This document shows positions 14,528 to 22,131 of a DNA stretch of 42,171 nucleotides, piece after piece (the stretch's first letter is position 1; each line of letters begins with the position of its first letter). Location of the stretch: positions 1-42,171 of the forward strand of contig DBYD01000017.1 in NCBI GenBank assembly GCA_002309855.1, read 5' to 3'. This DNA comes from Bacteroidales bacterium UBA1195 (GTDB taxonomy: Bacteria > Bacteroidota > Bacteroidia > Bacteroidales > WCHB1-69). Below the pieces are notes generated by a model, which saw nothing but the letters and a program-made list of their open reading frames with translations, ran no database searches and had not been told where the DNA came from. Position numbers and translations under genes: made by a program.

Positions 14528-15214
14528 TTATTTCCGTCTGCGTTCCACTTTCAGTCTGAAACCAATCGGTTCGGTCACAGCTGTAATCTCCTCAAATTGC
14601 AGTGTGGAACGCCGGCCTCCGGCAACGACTAAATTTCTGTCCGCCAGATATTCTGCAACATTATCTGTCAATCCGTAGATTGCATGGCTGCGTTTTGTCT
14701 GCTGTAAAGCTGAAAGTGCCTTCCGCTGCGTGATTTTCGCACGGCCCATTGCGGTTTCATAATCGTTTTTTGTGGGCAACGAATATACAAACACATATTT
14801 TCTGCTCGGTTTGTGCATTTTCTCCTGCCATCTGCAATAGGCCAAAGCCTGTTCGTAAGACAGACCTATCATGGGAAGTGAGGATTGGAGCTGCACCATA
14901 TAATCCGGACTTTTCTCCATATATGTGAATTTGAACCTGTAATTGGAAAAGAAAAATGATGTGTCAGGAATAAGTGCCTTATACTTATCGGATTTTTCAC
15001 CGTGTTCTTTTCCAACCAAGTACAAGAAAAAACTGTAGTCACTCACCCTTATTTCCTCATTGTACAGATATGTTTTCACATGCTTGTCCTTGCTAATCCT
15101 GCACAATTTCTGGGTGTCTTTTGAAATATGGGGTTTGCTCCAATCCTGCGCTGTGATTACCGATGAAAAAAACATGTTAAGGAATAAAGTTCCAATCCAA
15201 ATGTATTGTCTCAT
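14528..15214 (-). CDS. Degenerate formylglycine-generating-enzyme-like secreted protein
   Basis: 228 aa from the ATG at 15214, which opens straight into a signal peptide (MRQYIWIGTLFLNMFFSSV, cut near TAQ); an ATG seven codons upstream is possible. The FGE/SUMF1 landmarks are present in order: MIGLSYEQALAYCRWQEKM, YSLPTKNDYETAMG, YGLTDNVAEYLADRNLVVAGG and EPIGFRLKVE. The usual catalytic cysteines of sulfatase-activating FGE are not seen, so it is more likely a structural member, as in GldJ/GldK-type proteins. Only about half the usual domain length. Its promoter appears to lie in the adjacent IS30 remnant. Confidence 0.6.
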   Translation of the reverse strand: MRQYIWIGTLFLNMFFSSVITAQDWSKPHISKDTQKLCRISKDKHVKTYLYNEEIRVSDYSFFLYLVGKEHGEKSDKYKALIPDTSFFFSNYRFKFTYMEKSPDYMVQLQSSLPMIGLSYEQALAYCRWQEKMHKPSRKYVFVYSLPTKNDYETAMGRAKITQRKALSALQQTKRSHAIYGLTDNVAEYLADRNLVVAGGRRSTLQFEEITAVTEPIGFRLKVERRRK

Positions 15215-15258
15215 TTCCAATGGTTTTAGCTGCATTCAACTTACAAATGCAACTTTGG

Positions 15259-15597
15259 TTAAACATTAATTTTTGCAAAAGTACTAAAAAAATACTCATA
15301 CGGGGTTAAAAATCCCATTTTTTTTCGAGGTCTGTTGTTTAATTTTTCCTGTATCATCTCAATATATTCATCATCAATATCTTCCAGTGACGTCCCTTTG
15401 GGTATGTACTGCCTGATTAGTCCGTTCATGTTCTCGTTTGCTCCCCTTTCCCAGGAATGGTACGGGTGTGCGGAATAGAAGTCAATGCCCAGCGCTTCAG
15501 CAATGGCCTTATGGTTTGCGAACTATTTCCCGTTGTCAGAGGTGATGGTGTGCAGCAGACCCTTGAAAGGCATCAGTTTCCGTATTGCCGCATCGGA
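15259..15597 (-). pseudogene. IS30-family transposase, C-terminal fragment with internal stop
   Basis: Minus-strand translation gives SDAAIRKLMPFKG, then LLHTITSDNGK, a TAG stop at 15523-15525 where Glu is expected, then FANHKAIAEALGIDFYSAHP, WERGANENMNGLIRQYIPKG and NNRPRKKMGFLTPYEYFF, ending at TAA 15259-15261. These are the second Asp and the Glu blocks of the IS30 DDE domain. About 112 of roughly 330 codons remain and the N-terminal part is gone, so it is inactive. It stops abruptly at 15597, where a fragment of another gene begins. Confidence 0.85.
15276..15283 (-). promoter_or_regulatory. -7 box inside the IS30 remnant, reading into the FGE-like gene
   Basis: Minus-strand TACTTTTG followed by CA, matching TAnnTTTG, inside the last codons of the transposase remnant and about 62 nt before the ATG at 15214. 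Insertion-element ends often carry outward promoters in Bacteroides. Confidence 0.45.
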
Positions 15598-15634
15598 CAA
15601 TGGCACGGTCATGCGGAAAATCGCGAAAAATTAA
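15598..15634 (+). pseudogene. Remnant of a T9SS C-terminal domain (last 11 codons)
   Basis: The plus strand reads NGTVMRKIAKN then TAA. Bases 15602-15634 match 18935-18967, the end of the T9SS substrate gene, at 32 of 33 positions. The fragment directly abuts the IS30 remnant at about 15597, so the insertion or a later deletion removed the rest of a second gene that ended in a near-identical sorting domain. Confidence 0.75.
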
Positions 15635-15662
15635 CCATAAACGGTCGTTAACAATATTGTTT

Positions 15663-15690
15663 GTAGGGCTGCCACATGCGACAGCCCTAC
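15663..15690. repeat. 28-bp GTAG...CTAC palindrome (REP-like)
   Basis: Perfect 9-bp arms GTAGGGCTG and CAGCCCTAC with a 10-nt loop. Same length and ends as 61-88 and 2569-2596. It follows the T9SS remnant and could also act as its terminator, though no T-run follows. Confidence 0.55.
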
Positions 15691-15750
15691 TGTTGTCCTA
15701 AAATTATGGGAATTTTTTTTTACCAATTAAAAGGATATGTTTTTTATTTG

Positions 15751-15758
15751 TATATTTG
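15751..15758 (+). promoter_or_regulatory. -7 box of the beta-helix gene
   Basis: TATATTTG followed by CA, 53 nt before the ATG at 15811. It supports that start over the longer open frame beginning at 15676. Confidence 0.5.
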
Positions 15759-15810
15759 CACCCGTATTTTTACGAAAAAATTAAATAGTATTAACCTAAT
15801 TTTTAATGAC

Positions 15811-16965
15811 ATGAAGAATTTTGTTTTATTACAATGGCTTGCCATTTTATTCTTTGCGACAGGTGTCGGGTACGCGCAACCCAGAATCTGGTATGTTGAT
15901 GCGGATGTATTGAATCCTGCATCTGGAAATTCTTGGCAACATGCTACTACTTTGGCGGATGCCTTGTCGCAGGCCGCACCTTTGGATACCATTTGGTGCA
16001 AGCGTGGAACATATAGAATATGCTCCAGTGTGCCAAGCGGTGTTTGTCTTTTCGGTGGTTTTGAAGGTTGGGAAACACACTTGAGCCAACGGGAGCTGAA
16101 CCTTGACTTCACTGCATTTCCGCCATTATCATCAATTTATAATCCAGTGCCTCCCTATTATTCAATCTTAATTCCGGATCCTGGCTTTACGGGCGTGAAT
16201 CCATATGCATATTGGCACATTCTTTCTGTGAGTGGTGCTGAACATGTACTGATAGACGGCTTTATTTTCAAGGAGGGTGGTTCTCTTTATACATCTGGAG
16301 GAGGATTATACTTGGATGAAGTGAGCACAAGTGTTTTCAGGAACCTTATTTTCTTGGACAATACCGGACAAAGTGGAGCTGGATTATATGCCAATTATGC
16401 CACCGACATCACCATGGAAAATGTGATATTCTGCAATAACAATTCTGCGACATCAGGTGGCGGGATGTTTATGTACGAATGCTTCTTTTACATCTGGAAT
16501 GTATTGTTTGTTGCCAACCAGTCGCAATTGGGCGGCGGATTCTTCCTAGATAATACCACCGCCTACATCTGTCACATGACAACCGCTGTGAACATGGCCA
16601 ATATTGGAAATGCAGGATATGTAACCAACAGCACAATGTATGTGCGCAATTCCGTAATTTATGGGGATACCAACACTATTGACAGCATATTCATCCAATC
16701 CGTTTCCACACCGGATATTGAATATCGTTATTCAATCCTCTTTCCAGTTGTGTCTTATTATCAGGACAACACCTGCAGCAATGTAAATCCGATGCTTGCG
16801 AATCCGAATTTATATGACTGCAGCCTGCAATCCAACAGTCCCTGTATCAATACGGGCAATAACCTGTATGACCCCATCAATATCACCAAGGATGTGATTG
16901 GCAATGTGCGCAAGTGGGATGGCATTGTGGACAGGGGTGCCTATGAATACCAGTATATACGTTAA
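15811..16965 (+). CDS. Secreted right-handed beta-helix protein (choice-of-anchor Q type)
   Basis: 384 aa. Signal peptide MKNFVLLQWLAILFFATGVG, cut near YAQ. Next comes RIWYVDADVLNPASGNSW and ADALSQAAPLDTIWCKRGTY, the usual entry of Bacteroidota parallel beta-helix proteins. The middle shows repeated coils with N/G-rich turns (SGGGLYLDE, SGAGLYANYA, SGGGMFMYE, LGGGFFLDN). The C-terminus SPCINTGNN ... GNVRKWDGIVDRGAYEYQ is the choice-of-anchor Q motif. It is probably surface exposed, a polysaccharide-binding or adhesin-like protein; no lyase residues can be assigned. No T9SS domain follows, unlike the next gene. The codons are more AT-rich than those of the housekeeping genes downstream. Confidence 0.75.
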   Translation: MKNFVLLQWLAILFFATGVGYAQPRIWYVDADVLNPASGNSWQHATTLADALSQAAPLDTIWCKRGTYRICSSVPSGVCLFGGFEGWETHLSQRELNLDFTAFPPLSSIYNPVPPYYSILIPDPGFTGVNPYAYWHILSVSGAEHVLIDGFIFKEGGSLYTSGGGLYLDEVSTSVFRNLIFLDNTGQSGAGLYANYATDITMENVIFCNNNSATSGGGMFMYECFFYIWNVLFVANQSQLGGGFFLDNTTAYICHMTTAVNMANIGNAGYVTNSTMYVRNSVIYGDTNTIDSIFIQSVSTPDIEYRYSILFPVVSYYQDNTCSNVNPMLANPNLYDCSLQSNSPCINTGNNLYDPINITKDVIGNVRKWDGIVDRGAYEYQYIR

Positions 16966-16996
16966 TTTAATTGAAGAATAATAAAACATTACTAAT

Positions 16997-18967
16997 ATGA
17001 AGAAGATAGCATTAATAATTTCGTTGTTTGCCTTGGCATGGAGCAGCAGCTGCTATGCCTACGATTTTTACGCAATTAACCGCCAAGGCGATACCATCTA
17101 CTATAATTTCGGCCAAAACAACACCGTGGAGGTGACCTATTGCAACACCTATTATGCGGATATTGACACAGGCATCTATTATCACGGTGAGATAGTGATT
17201 CCCGATACCGTGGAGTATCAGGGGAAAAAATATGCAGTTGAACTGGGAAAAAATGCTTTCAGCTACTGCAAACAACTGACCAAGGTTGTGCTGCCAGCGC
17301 ATGTCACCATCATACCGCAATATTGTTTCGGCGGTTGTGAAAACCTTACTGAAGTGTCCGGATTCCAGCGGCTTGTCCGAATCGAAAACGGGGGGTTCGG
17401 AAACTGCAAAAAACTGGCCGTCGATTCCCTTCCGGGCAAACTGCAGCGGGTGGGCAATGGTGCGTTTTCGGGCTGCTCAAGCCTGCACATCGACCATTTC
17501 CCTAAAAGTTTGTCATTTATAGGAGACAGAGCATTTGCCAACATTGACAGCCTGGCGGATGTGCTGGTCATACCCACCTCCATAAAAACTTTTGCAACGC
17601 TCGCGTTTCAAAACACCCGAATCAATACGCTCGTGCTGCCTTATTTGGCCAAATGGCAACAGACGGGGATGAGTTACGCAACACCGTTACAGGAGGGCAT
17701 TTACCACAAGGTGATACTGCCCGACACGCTGCAGTTTTTGCCCAATCGATATTTTCTGGGCTGCACCATCGATTCGGTGGTCATGCCAAGCCGGCTGAAA
17801 AAAATCGGAAGCCAGGTGTTTGAAAACAGCAGCATCGCCTACTGCCCCATTCCGCCCTCATGCGATTCCCTGGTCGGATCCATCTTTGTCAACTGCCGCA
17901 ATCTGCGGGAGGCGGACTTCTCCCAAACCGCCATTACCACCATGGGCAGATGTGAGTTCGGCGATCCAAGATATGCTGCACGAAAGGGCACACCGATTTT
18001 GAAACTGAAGCTTCCGAAAGGCTTAAAATGGATGGGTGCAGATTATATTGCAGATTCCGCGCAGATTCTGGTCTTTCCACCCACGGTAAAAAAAATGAGA
18101 CACATAATTTATGCCTATGCAAAATATGGTCATGTCTTCCTGTCTGCCACTCCCCCTACAGTGGAGAACTTCAGCATGGACCCCGTACAGCTTGGGGAGG
18201 ACACGCTGCGTGCCATCTATGTGCCCTGCGCCTCTTTGGAGACTTACCGGAACACGAAGCCCTGGTCGCAGTCGCGCAACCTGCATGGCGTGCATTTCAG
18301 GAATGAGGAGATAGTTTTCGACACCGTGTGTGTGAACCACATCTGGAACCGTTTCGGTTTCAAGCCGAAAAAGGCTGGTTTTTACACGGCATTCGTTCCA
18401 AACGACAATGACTGTGACTCCATGTTCATGATCGAGATCCGCCATCTGCTGAACGACAGCGGCGGAAAAATCACTGAAGGCTCCGTCAGGGCGGACACGA
18501 CGGGCGGCGGCAAGGCCATCCGCTGGAGCTGGCAGGGAACCGCGGACTATTATGAGGTGTACCGCAACGGCAGCAAGATCGCCACGGTCACGGGAACCTC
18601 CTACACGGACAACAACATTTCATACAACGTGGAATACTGCTATGAGTTTGTGCCTGCGGCAGGCCGGTGCGAAGGCATGAAGAGCGCGAAACAGTGCATC
18701 ACCATCCCCGGCAAGGATGCTGTCCTGGAGGCTGTGCAGGGGCAGCTCTCTGTCAGTCCCAATCCTGCCTCGGAACAACTGCATGTGACCTGCGGCGAAA
18801 CAATCCGGAACCTCTTCCTGTATGATGTCACAGGCAGGGAATGCCTGCGGATGGAGGTGGATGCCGATCAGACGGAGGTGAACGTATCCACACTCTCCCG
18901 CGGCCTCTACCTGCTGAAGGTGGAAACCGCCAGCGGCACGGTAATGCGGAAAATCGCGAAAAATTAA
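16997..18967 (+). CDS. BspA-like leucine-rich repeat protein with T9SS C-terminal sorting domain
   Basis: 656 aa. Signal peptide MKKIALIISLFALAWSSSCYA. Residues about 60-420 hold LRR_5 (BspA-type) repeats such as LGKNAFSYCKQLTKVVLPAH and VGNGAFSGCSSLHIDHFP, used for surface adhesion. Then a fibronectin-III-like module (IRWSWQGTADYYEVYRNGSK) near 515-575 and a type A T9SS domain (VSPNPASEQLHV ... FLYDVTGREC ... LSRGLYLLKVETASGTV ... MRKIAKN), which directs export across the outer membrane and cell-surface anchoring. The last third looks richer in GC than the LRR part, in keeping with a modular assembly. A second, lost gene with the same tail left its last 11 codons at 15598-15634. Confidence 0.85.
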   Translation: MKKIALIISLFALAWSSSCYAYDFYAINRQGDTIYYNFGQNNTVEVTYCNTYYADIDTGIYYHGEIVIPDTVEYQGKKYAVELGKNAFSYCKQLTKVVLPAHVTIIPQYCFGGCENLTEVSGFQRLVRIENGGFGNCKKLAVDSLPGKLQRVGNGAFSGCSSLHIDHFPKSLSFIGDRAFANIDSLADVLVIPTSIKTFATLAFQNTRINTLVLPYLAKWQQTGMSYATPLQEGIYHKVILPDTLQFLPNRYFLGCTIDSVVMPSRLKKIGSQVFENSSIAYCPIPPSCDSLVGSIFVNCRNLREADFSQTAITTMGRCEFGDPRYAARKGTPILKLKLPKGLKWMGADYIADSAQILVFPPTVKKMRHIIYAYAKYGHVFLSATPPTVENFSMDPVQLGEDTLRAIYVPCASLETYRNTKPWSQSRNLHGVHFRNEEIVFDTVCVNHIWNRFGFKPKKAGFYTAFVPNDNDCDSMFMIEIRHLLNDSGGKITEGSVRADTTGGGKAIRWSWQGTADYYEVYRNGSKIATVTGTSYTDNNISYNVEYCYEFVPAAGRCEGMKSAKQCITIPGKDAVLEAVQGQLSVSPNPASEQLHVTCGETIRNLFLYDVTGRECLRMEVDADQTEVNVSTLSRGLYLLKVETASGTVMRKIAKN

Positions 18968-18973
18968 AAAGAA

Positions 18974-19006
18974 GGGGGCTGCCGAATGGCAGCCCTCTTT
19001 TTTTTT
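18974..19006 (+). terminator. Rho-independent terminator
   Basis: A 10-bp stem (GGGGGCTGCC at 18974-18983, GGCAGCCCTC at 18988-18997, one G-T pair) with a GAAT loop, followed by nine T. It lies 7 nt after the stop of the T9SS substrate gene. Confidence 0.9.
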
Positions 19007-19037
19007 GTCACATGCCGTTACGAATCTCCTTTTTGAT

Positions 19038-19045
19038 TATTTTTG
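19038..19045 (+). promoter_or_regulatory. -7 box of the hydE operon
   Basis: TATTTTTG followed by CA, 45 nt before the hydE ATG at 19090 and just past the terminator. Confidence 0.55.
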
Positions 19046-19089
19046 CATTTGAAACCCATCAGAATGAATTTTTTAGAACAAATCAGATA

Positions 19090-20181
19090 ATGAGCATCTC
19101 CCGGATTCTTGAAAAGCCCTGTCTGGACAGAGGGGACCTCATGCAGCTGCTGGCCGTGCGCGGCGAAGCGATGCAGCAGCTGTGGAAAAAGGCGCTGGCG
19201 GTCAAACTGGAGAAACTGGACAACCATATCCATCTGCGCGGCCTGATCGAACTGAGCAACCAGTGCCGCAAAGCCTGCCTCTACTGCGGGGTGCGCGGTC
19301 CGAACCGCAAGGTGGCCCGCTACCGGCTGACGGAAGAGGAGGTGCTGGCATGTGCGCAAACGGCCTGGCAGCTGGGTTACGGCTCCGTGGCCATCCAGGC
19401 CGGCGAACGCAACGACGAACCCTTTACCGACAGCATCACCCGGCTCATCGAAAAAATCAAGGCCATCGGCAACGGCGCATTAGGCATCACCCTTTCGCTG
19501 GGCGAACAGAGCGAGGCGGTTTACCGCCGCTGGTTCGAGGCGGGTGCGCACCGCTACCTGCTCCGCATCGAATCCTCCACCGAGGAACTCTACTATAAGA
19601 TCCATCCGCACGACGGGCTGCACGACTTCCACCGGCGGCTGGACTGCATCGACGCACTGATGGCAACCGGCTACCAGACCGGCACCGGCGTGATGATCGG
19701 CCTCCCCTTCCAGACCCTGGAGCATCTGGCCGACGACCTGCTCTTTTTCCGGAAAAAGGATGTCGCCATGGTGGGCATGGGCCCTTACATTCCCCATCCC
19801 GACACGCCGCTCTACGCCCACGCCGCCCAAATCCCGACGGCCGGGGAGCGGATGAACCTCACCCTGAACATGATTGCCATCCTGCGGCTGATGATGCCCG
19901 AAATCAACATGGTGGCCGCCACCGCCAACCAGACCATCGACCCGATGGGGCGCGAAAAGGCCATCCTGGCCGGCGCCAACGTCATCATGCCCAACCTCAC
20001 CCCCAACCGCTACCGCGAGGAATACCTGATCTACCCCGACAAGGCCTGCGTCAACGACCGGCCGGAGGAATGCTTCTCCTGCCTGGAAACCCGCATGAAA
20101 GGCATCGGTCATGAGATTCTTTACAACGCCTGGGGCGATTCGGTGGCTTTCACCAAAAAACAGACGAAAAACAACCCATGA
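19090..20181 (+). CDS. hydE: [FeFe]-hydrogenase maturation radical SAM protein HydE
   Basis: 363 aa. The radical-SAM cluster motif is CRKACLYC (C59, C63, C66), followed by GVRGPNRKVARYRL. The C-terminal CVNDRPEECFSC gives the CX7CX2C site of the accessory cluster found in many HydE proteins. HydE acts with HydF and HydG to build the di-iron subcluster of [FeFe] hydrogenase. The start at 19090 follows a promoter at 19038; the open frame upstream runs antisense-like through the terminator and is not coding. The other maturases and the hydrogenase are not in the window. The stop overlaps the rsmA start (ATGA). Confidence 0.92.
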   Translation: MSISRILEKPCLDRGDLMQLLAVRGEAMQQLWKKALAVKLEKLDNHIHLRGLIELSNQCRKACLYCGVRGPNRKVARYRLTEEEVLACAQTAWQLGYGSVAIQAGERNDEPFTDSITRLIEKIKAIGNGALGITLSLGEQSEAVYRRWFEAGAHRYLLRIESSTEELYYKIHPHDGLHDFHRRLDCIDALMATGYQTGTGVMIGLPFQTLEHLADDLLFFRKKDVAMVGMGPYIPHPDTPLYAHAAQIPTAGERMNLTLNMIAILRLMMPEINMVAATANQTIDPMGREKAILAGANVIMPNLTPNRYREEYLIYPDKACVNDRPEECFSCLETRMKGIGHEILYNAWGDSVAFTKKQTKNNP

Positions 20182-20984
20182 TGAGGCAACACGAAAAGGA
20201 CGATGTCAGAGCCAAAAAAAGGTTGGGGCAGCATTTCCTCACCGACCAGTGGATTGCGCAGCAGATTGTGGCGGCGCTCTCCCCGCAGAACGAACGGGTG
20301 CTGGAGGTGGGCCCCGGCATGGGCGTGCTGACCCGATACCTGTTGGAAAACAAGGCATGGGAACTCCATGCAGTGGAACTGGACCGGGAATCGGTCGCCT
20401 ACCTGCAGCAGCATTTTCCGGAGCTCACCCCAAGACTCTACGCCGCCGATTTCCTGAAAGTGGATCTGGAGGGACTGCTGCCCCCCCCCTTTGCCATTAT
20501 CGGGAATTTCCCCTACAACATCTCCAGCCAGATCCTTTTCCGCGTACTGGATTACCGGGAGCGCATCCCGGAGGTGGTCGGCATGTTCCAGAAAGAGGTG
20601 GCGCTCCGCATCGCCTCAAAGCCGGGCAACCGCGACTACGGCATCCTCAGCGTACTGCTGCAGGCCTTTTATGACATTGAATACCTGTTCACCGTGGATG
20701 AGCATCTCTTCAATCCGCCCCCCAAGGTCAAGTCGGCGGTCATCCGGTTAAGGCGCAACGGCTGCCAGCAGCTGCCCTGCGACGAAGCCCAATGGAAACG
20801 GATGATCAAGACCGCCTTCAACCAACGGCGCAAAACCCTGCGGAATTCCCTGAAAAACCTTGCCTTTGAAGAGGGATTCACCGGCCATGAGCTGTTCGGG
20901 AAACGTCCGGAGCAGCTCTCCGTGGAGGATTTTGTCTTTCTGACCCAACACCTGCTGCCGGAAAACGGCAGCCAACCCTTATGA
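20178..20984 (+). CDS. rsmA: 16S rRNA dimethyladenosine transferase
   Basis: 268 aa (KsgA family), dimethylating two adjacent adenines near the 3' end of 16S rRNA. KKRLGQHFLTD opens the protein, motif I EVGPGMG (43-49) binds SAM, and motif IV NFPYNIS (110-116) is the catalytic NxPY site. The C-terminal NPPPKVKSAVIRL and NQRRKTLRNSL segments are typical. The ATG overlaps the hydE stop by 4 nt; the second ATG, one codon later, is an equally possible start. Confidence 0.96.
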   Translation: MMRQHEKDDVRAKKRLGQHFLTDQWIAQQIVAALSPQNERVLEVGPGMGVLTRYLLENKAWELHAVELDRESVAYLQQHFPELTPRLYAADFLKVDLEGLLPPPFAIIGNFPYNISSQILFRVLDYRERIPEVVGMFQKEVALRIASKPGNRDYGILSVLLQAFYDIEYLFTVDEHLFNPPPKVKSAVIRLRRNGCQQLPCDEAQWKRMIKTAFNQRRKTLRNSLKNLAFEEGFTGHELFGKRPEQLSVEDFVFLTQHLLPENGSQPL

Positions 20985-20988
20985 CCCG

Positions 20989-22128
20989 ATGAAAATACTG
21001 CACACCAGCGATCTGCATCTTGGCATCCGCGTTTATGAACGCTCCCTGCTGGAGGACCAGCAGCAGATCCTTTCCCAGATTGTGGAGATAGCGCAACGCG
21101 AACAGACGGAGCTCTGCCTCATCGCCGGAGATGTGTTTGACCGCTCCGTGGCCTCCGAGGAGGCGGTCTGCCTGTTCGACGATTTCCTTACAAGGCTTAA
21201 GGAGGCCGGACAGAGAGTGATAGTGATAAGCGGCAACCACGATTCGGCGGAGCGCATCGCCTTCGGCAACCGGATCATGAACGCCGGTGGCATATACCTC
21301 TCCCCCGTCTATACAGGCCGGATTGAACCGGTGCTTCTGGAGGACGGATACGGGACAGTTGCCTTCCATCCCATCCCCTTTCTGAAACCGGCCAATGTCA
21401 GGCCCTTCACCGACAAGGAGCTTGGCGACGACTACAACCTTGCGATGCAGCATGTGGTCGGGAGCTGCACAATCGACAGGGACTGCCGTAATGTGGCGAT
21501 TGTGCACCAGTTCATAACCAACGCGGAGCCTGCCGGTTCGGAACGCCGGATGGTGGTGGGCGGCGTGGACAATGTGGAGGCTTCCATTTTTAAAGATTTC
21601 GACTACGTCGCGCTCGGCCACCTGCACAGGGCGCAGCATTGCGGAGAGCCGCACATCCGCTACAGCGGCACGCCCATGCCCTATTCCTTTGCCGAGGCCA
21701 ACGATGAAAAGAGCGTGAGCATAATTGAAATGAAGGGGAAAGGCAATCTGGAAATCAAAACCATACCGATTACGCCGCCGCACGCATGGAAAATGCTGCG
21801 CGGCACCTTTGCGGAGCTGACCGACCCCTCATTTTTCCATGACAAAGGCATGGATGAGGCCTATATTCACATAACCCTCACCGACGAGGAGGATGTGTAC
21901 GACGCGATAGGACGTCTCCGAAGCATCTATCCCAACCTGCTGGAGCTGCAATACGACAACAGCCGGACCCGCAGCACGGAGCTTCCGGAGGAGGCACTCT
22001 CCGCCGCCGCCGAGAAAAAGCCGATTGAATTCGTCCGGGAACTATTTAATATACAAAACAATGCTGAAATGAGTCCGGAACAGGAAAGATACCTTGAAGG
22101 GCTTATCAAAAATATTTGGGAGGAATAG
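20989..22128 (+). CDS. sbcD: DNA repair exonuclease SbcD (Mre11 family)
   Basis: 379 aa. Calcineurin-like metallophosphatase motifs in order: SDLHLG (D8, H10), AGDVFD (D48), SGNHDS (N83, H84), a later VGSCTIDRD and ALGHLHRAQ. These hold two Mn ions for nuclease cleavage of hairpins and protein-blocked DNA ends. It starts 4 nt after rsmA and ends 3 nt before sbcC, so it is co-transcribed with its partner ATPase. Confidence 0.96.
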   Translation: MKILHTSDLHLGIRVYERSLLEDQQQILSQIVEIAQREQTELCLIAGDVFDRSVASEEAVCLFDDFLTRLKEAGQRVIVISGNHDSAERIAFGNRIMNAGGIYLSPVYTGRIEPVLLEDGYGTVAFHPIPFLKPANVRPFTDKELGDDYNLAMQHVVGSCTIDRDCRNVAIVHQFITNAEPAGSERRMVVGGVDNVEASIFKDFDYVALGHLHRAQHCGEPHIRYSGTPMPYSFAEANDEKSVSIIEMKGKGNLEIKTIPITPPHAWKMLRGTFAELTDPSFFHDKGMDEAYIHITLTDEEDVYDAIGRLRSIYPNLLELQYDNSRTRSTELPEEALSAAAEKKPIEFVRELFNIQNNAEMSPEQERYLEGLIKNIWEE

Positions 22129-22131
22129 ATA

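Noticed and set aside
15457..15651. 64-aa plus-strand open frame over the IS30/T9SS junction
   Set aside because: Composite of IS30 antisense and an out-of-frame reading of the T9SS tail. The string ENREKL also appears in the false upstream extension of hydE because both read the same repeated tail.
18841..19089. N-terminal extension of hydE
   Set aside because: It runs out of frame through the T9SS gene end, the terminator and the hydE promoter; HydE homology begins at 19090.
20878..21783. 301-aa minus-strand open frame
   Set aside because: Antisense shadow of sbcD with no motifs.
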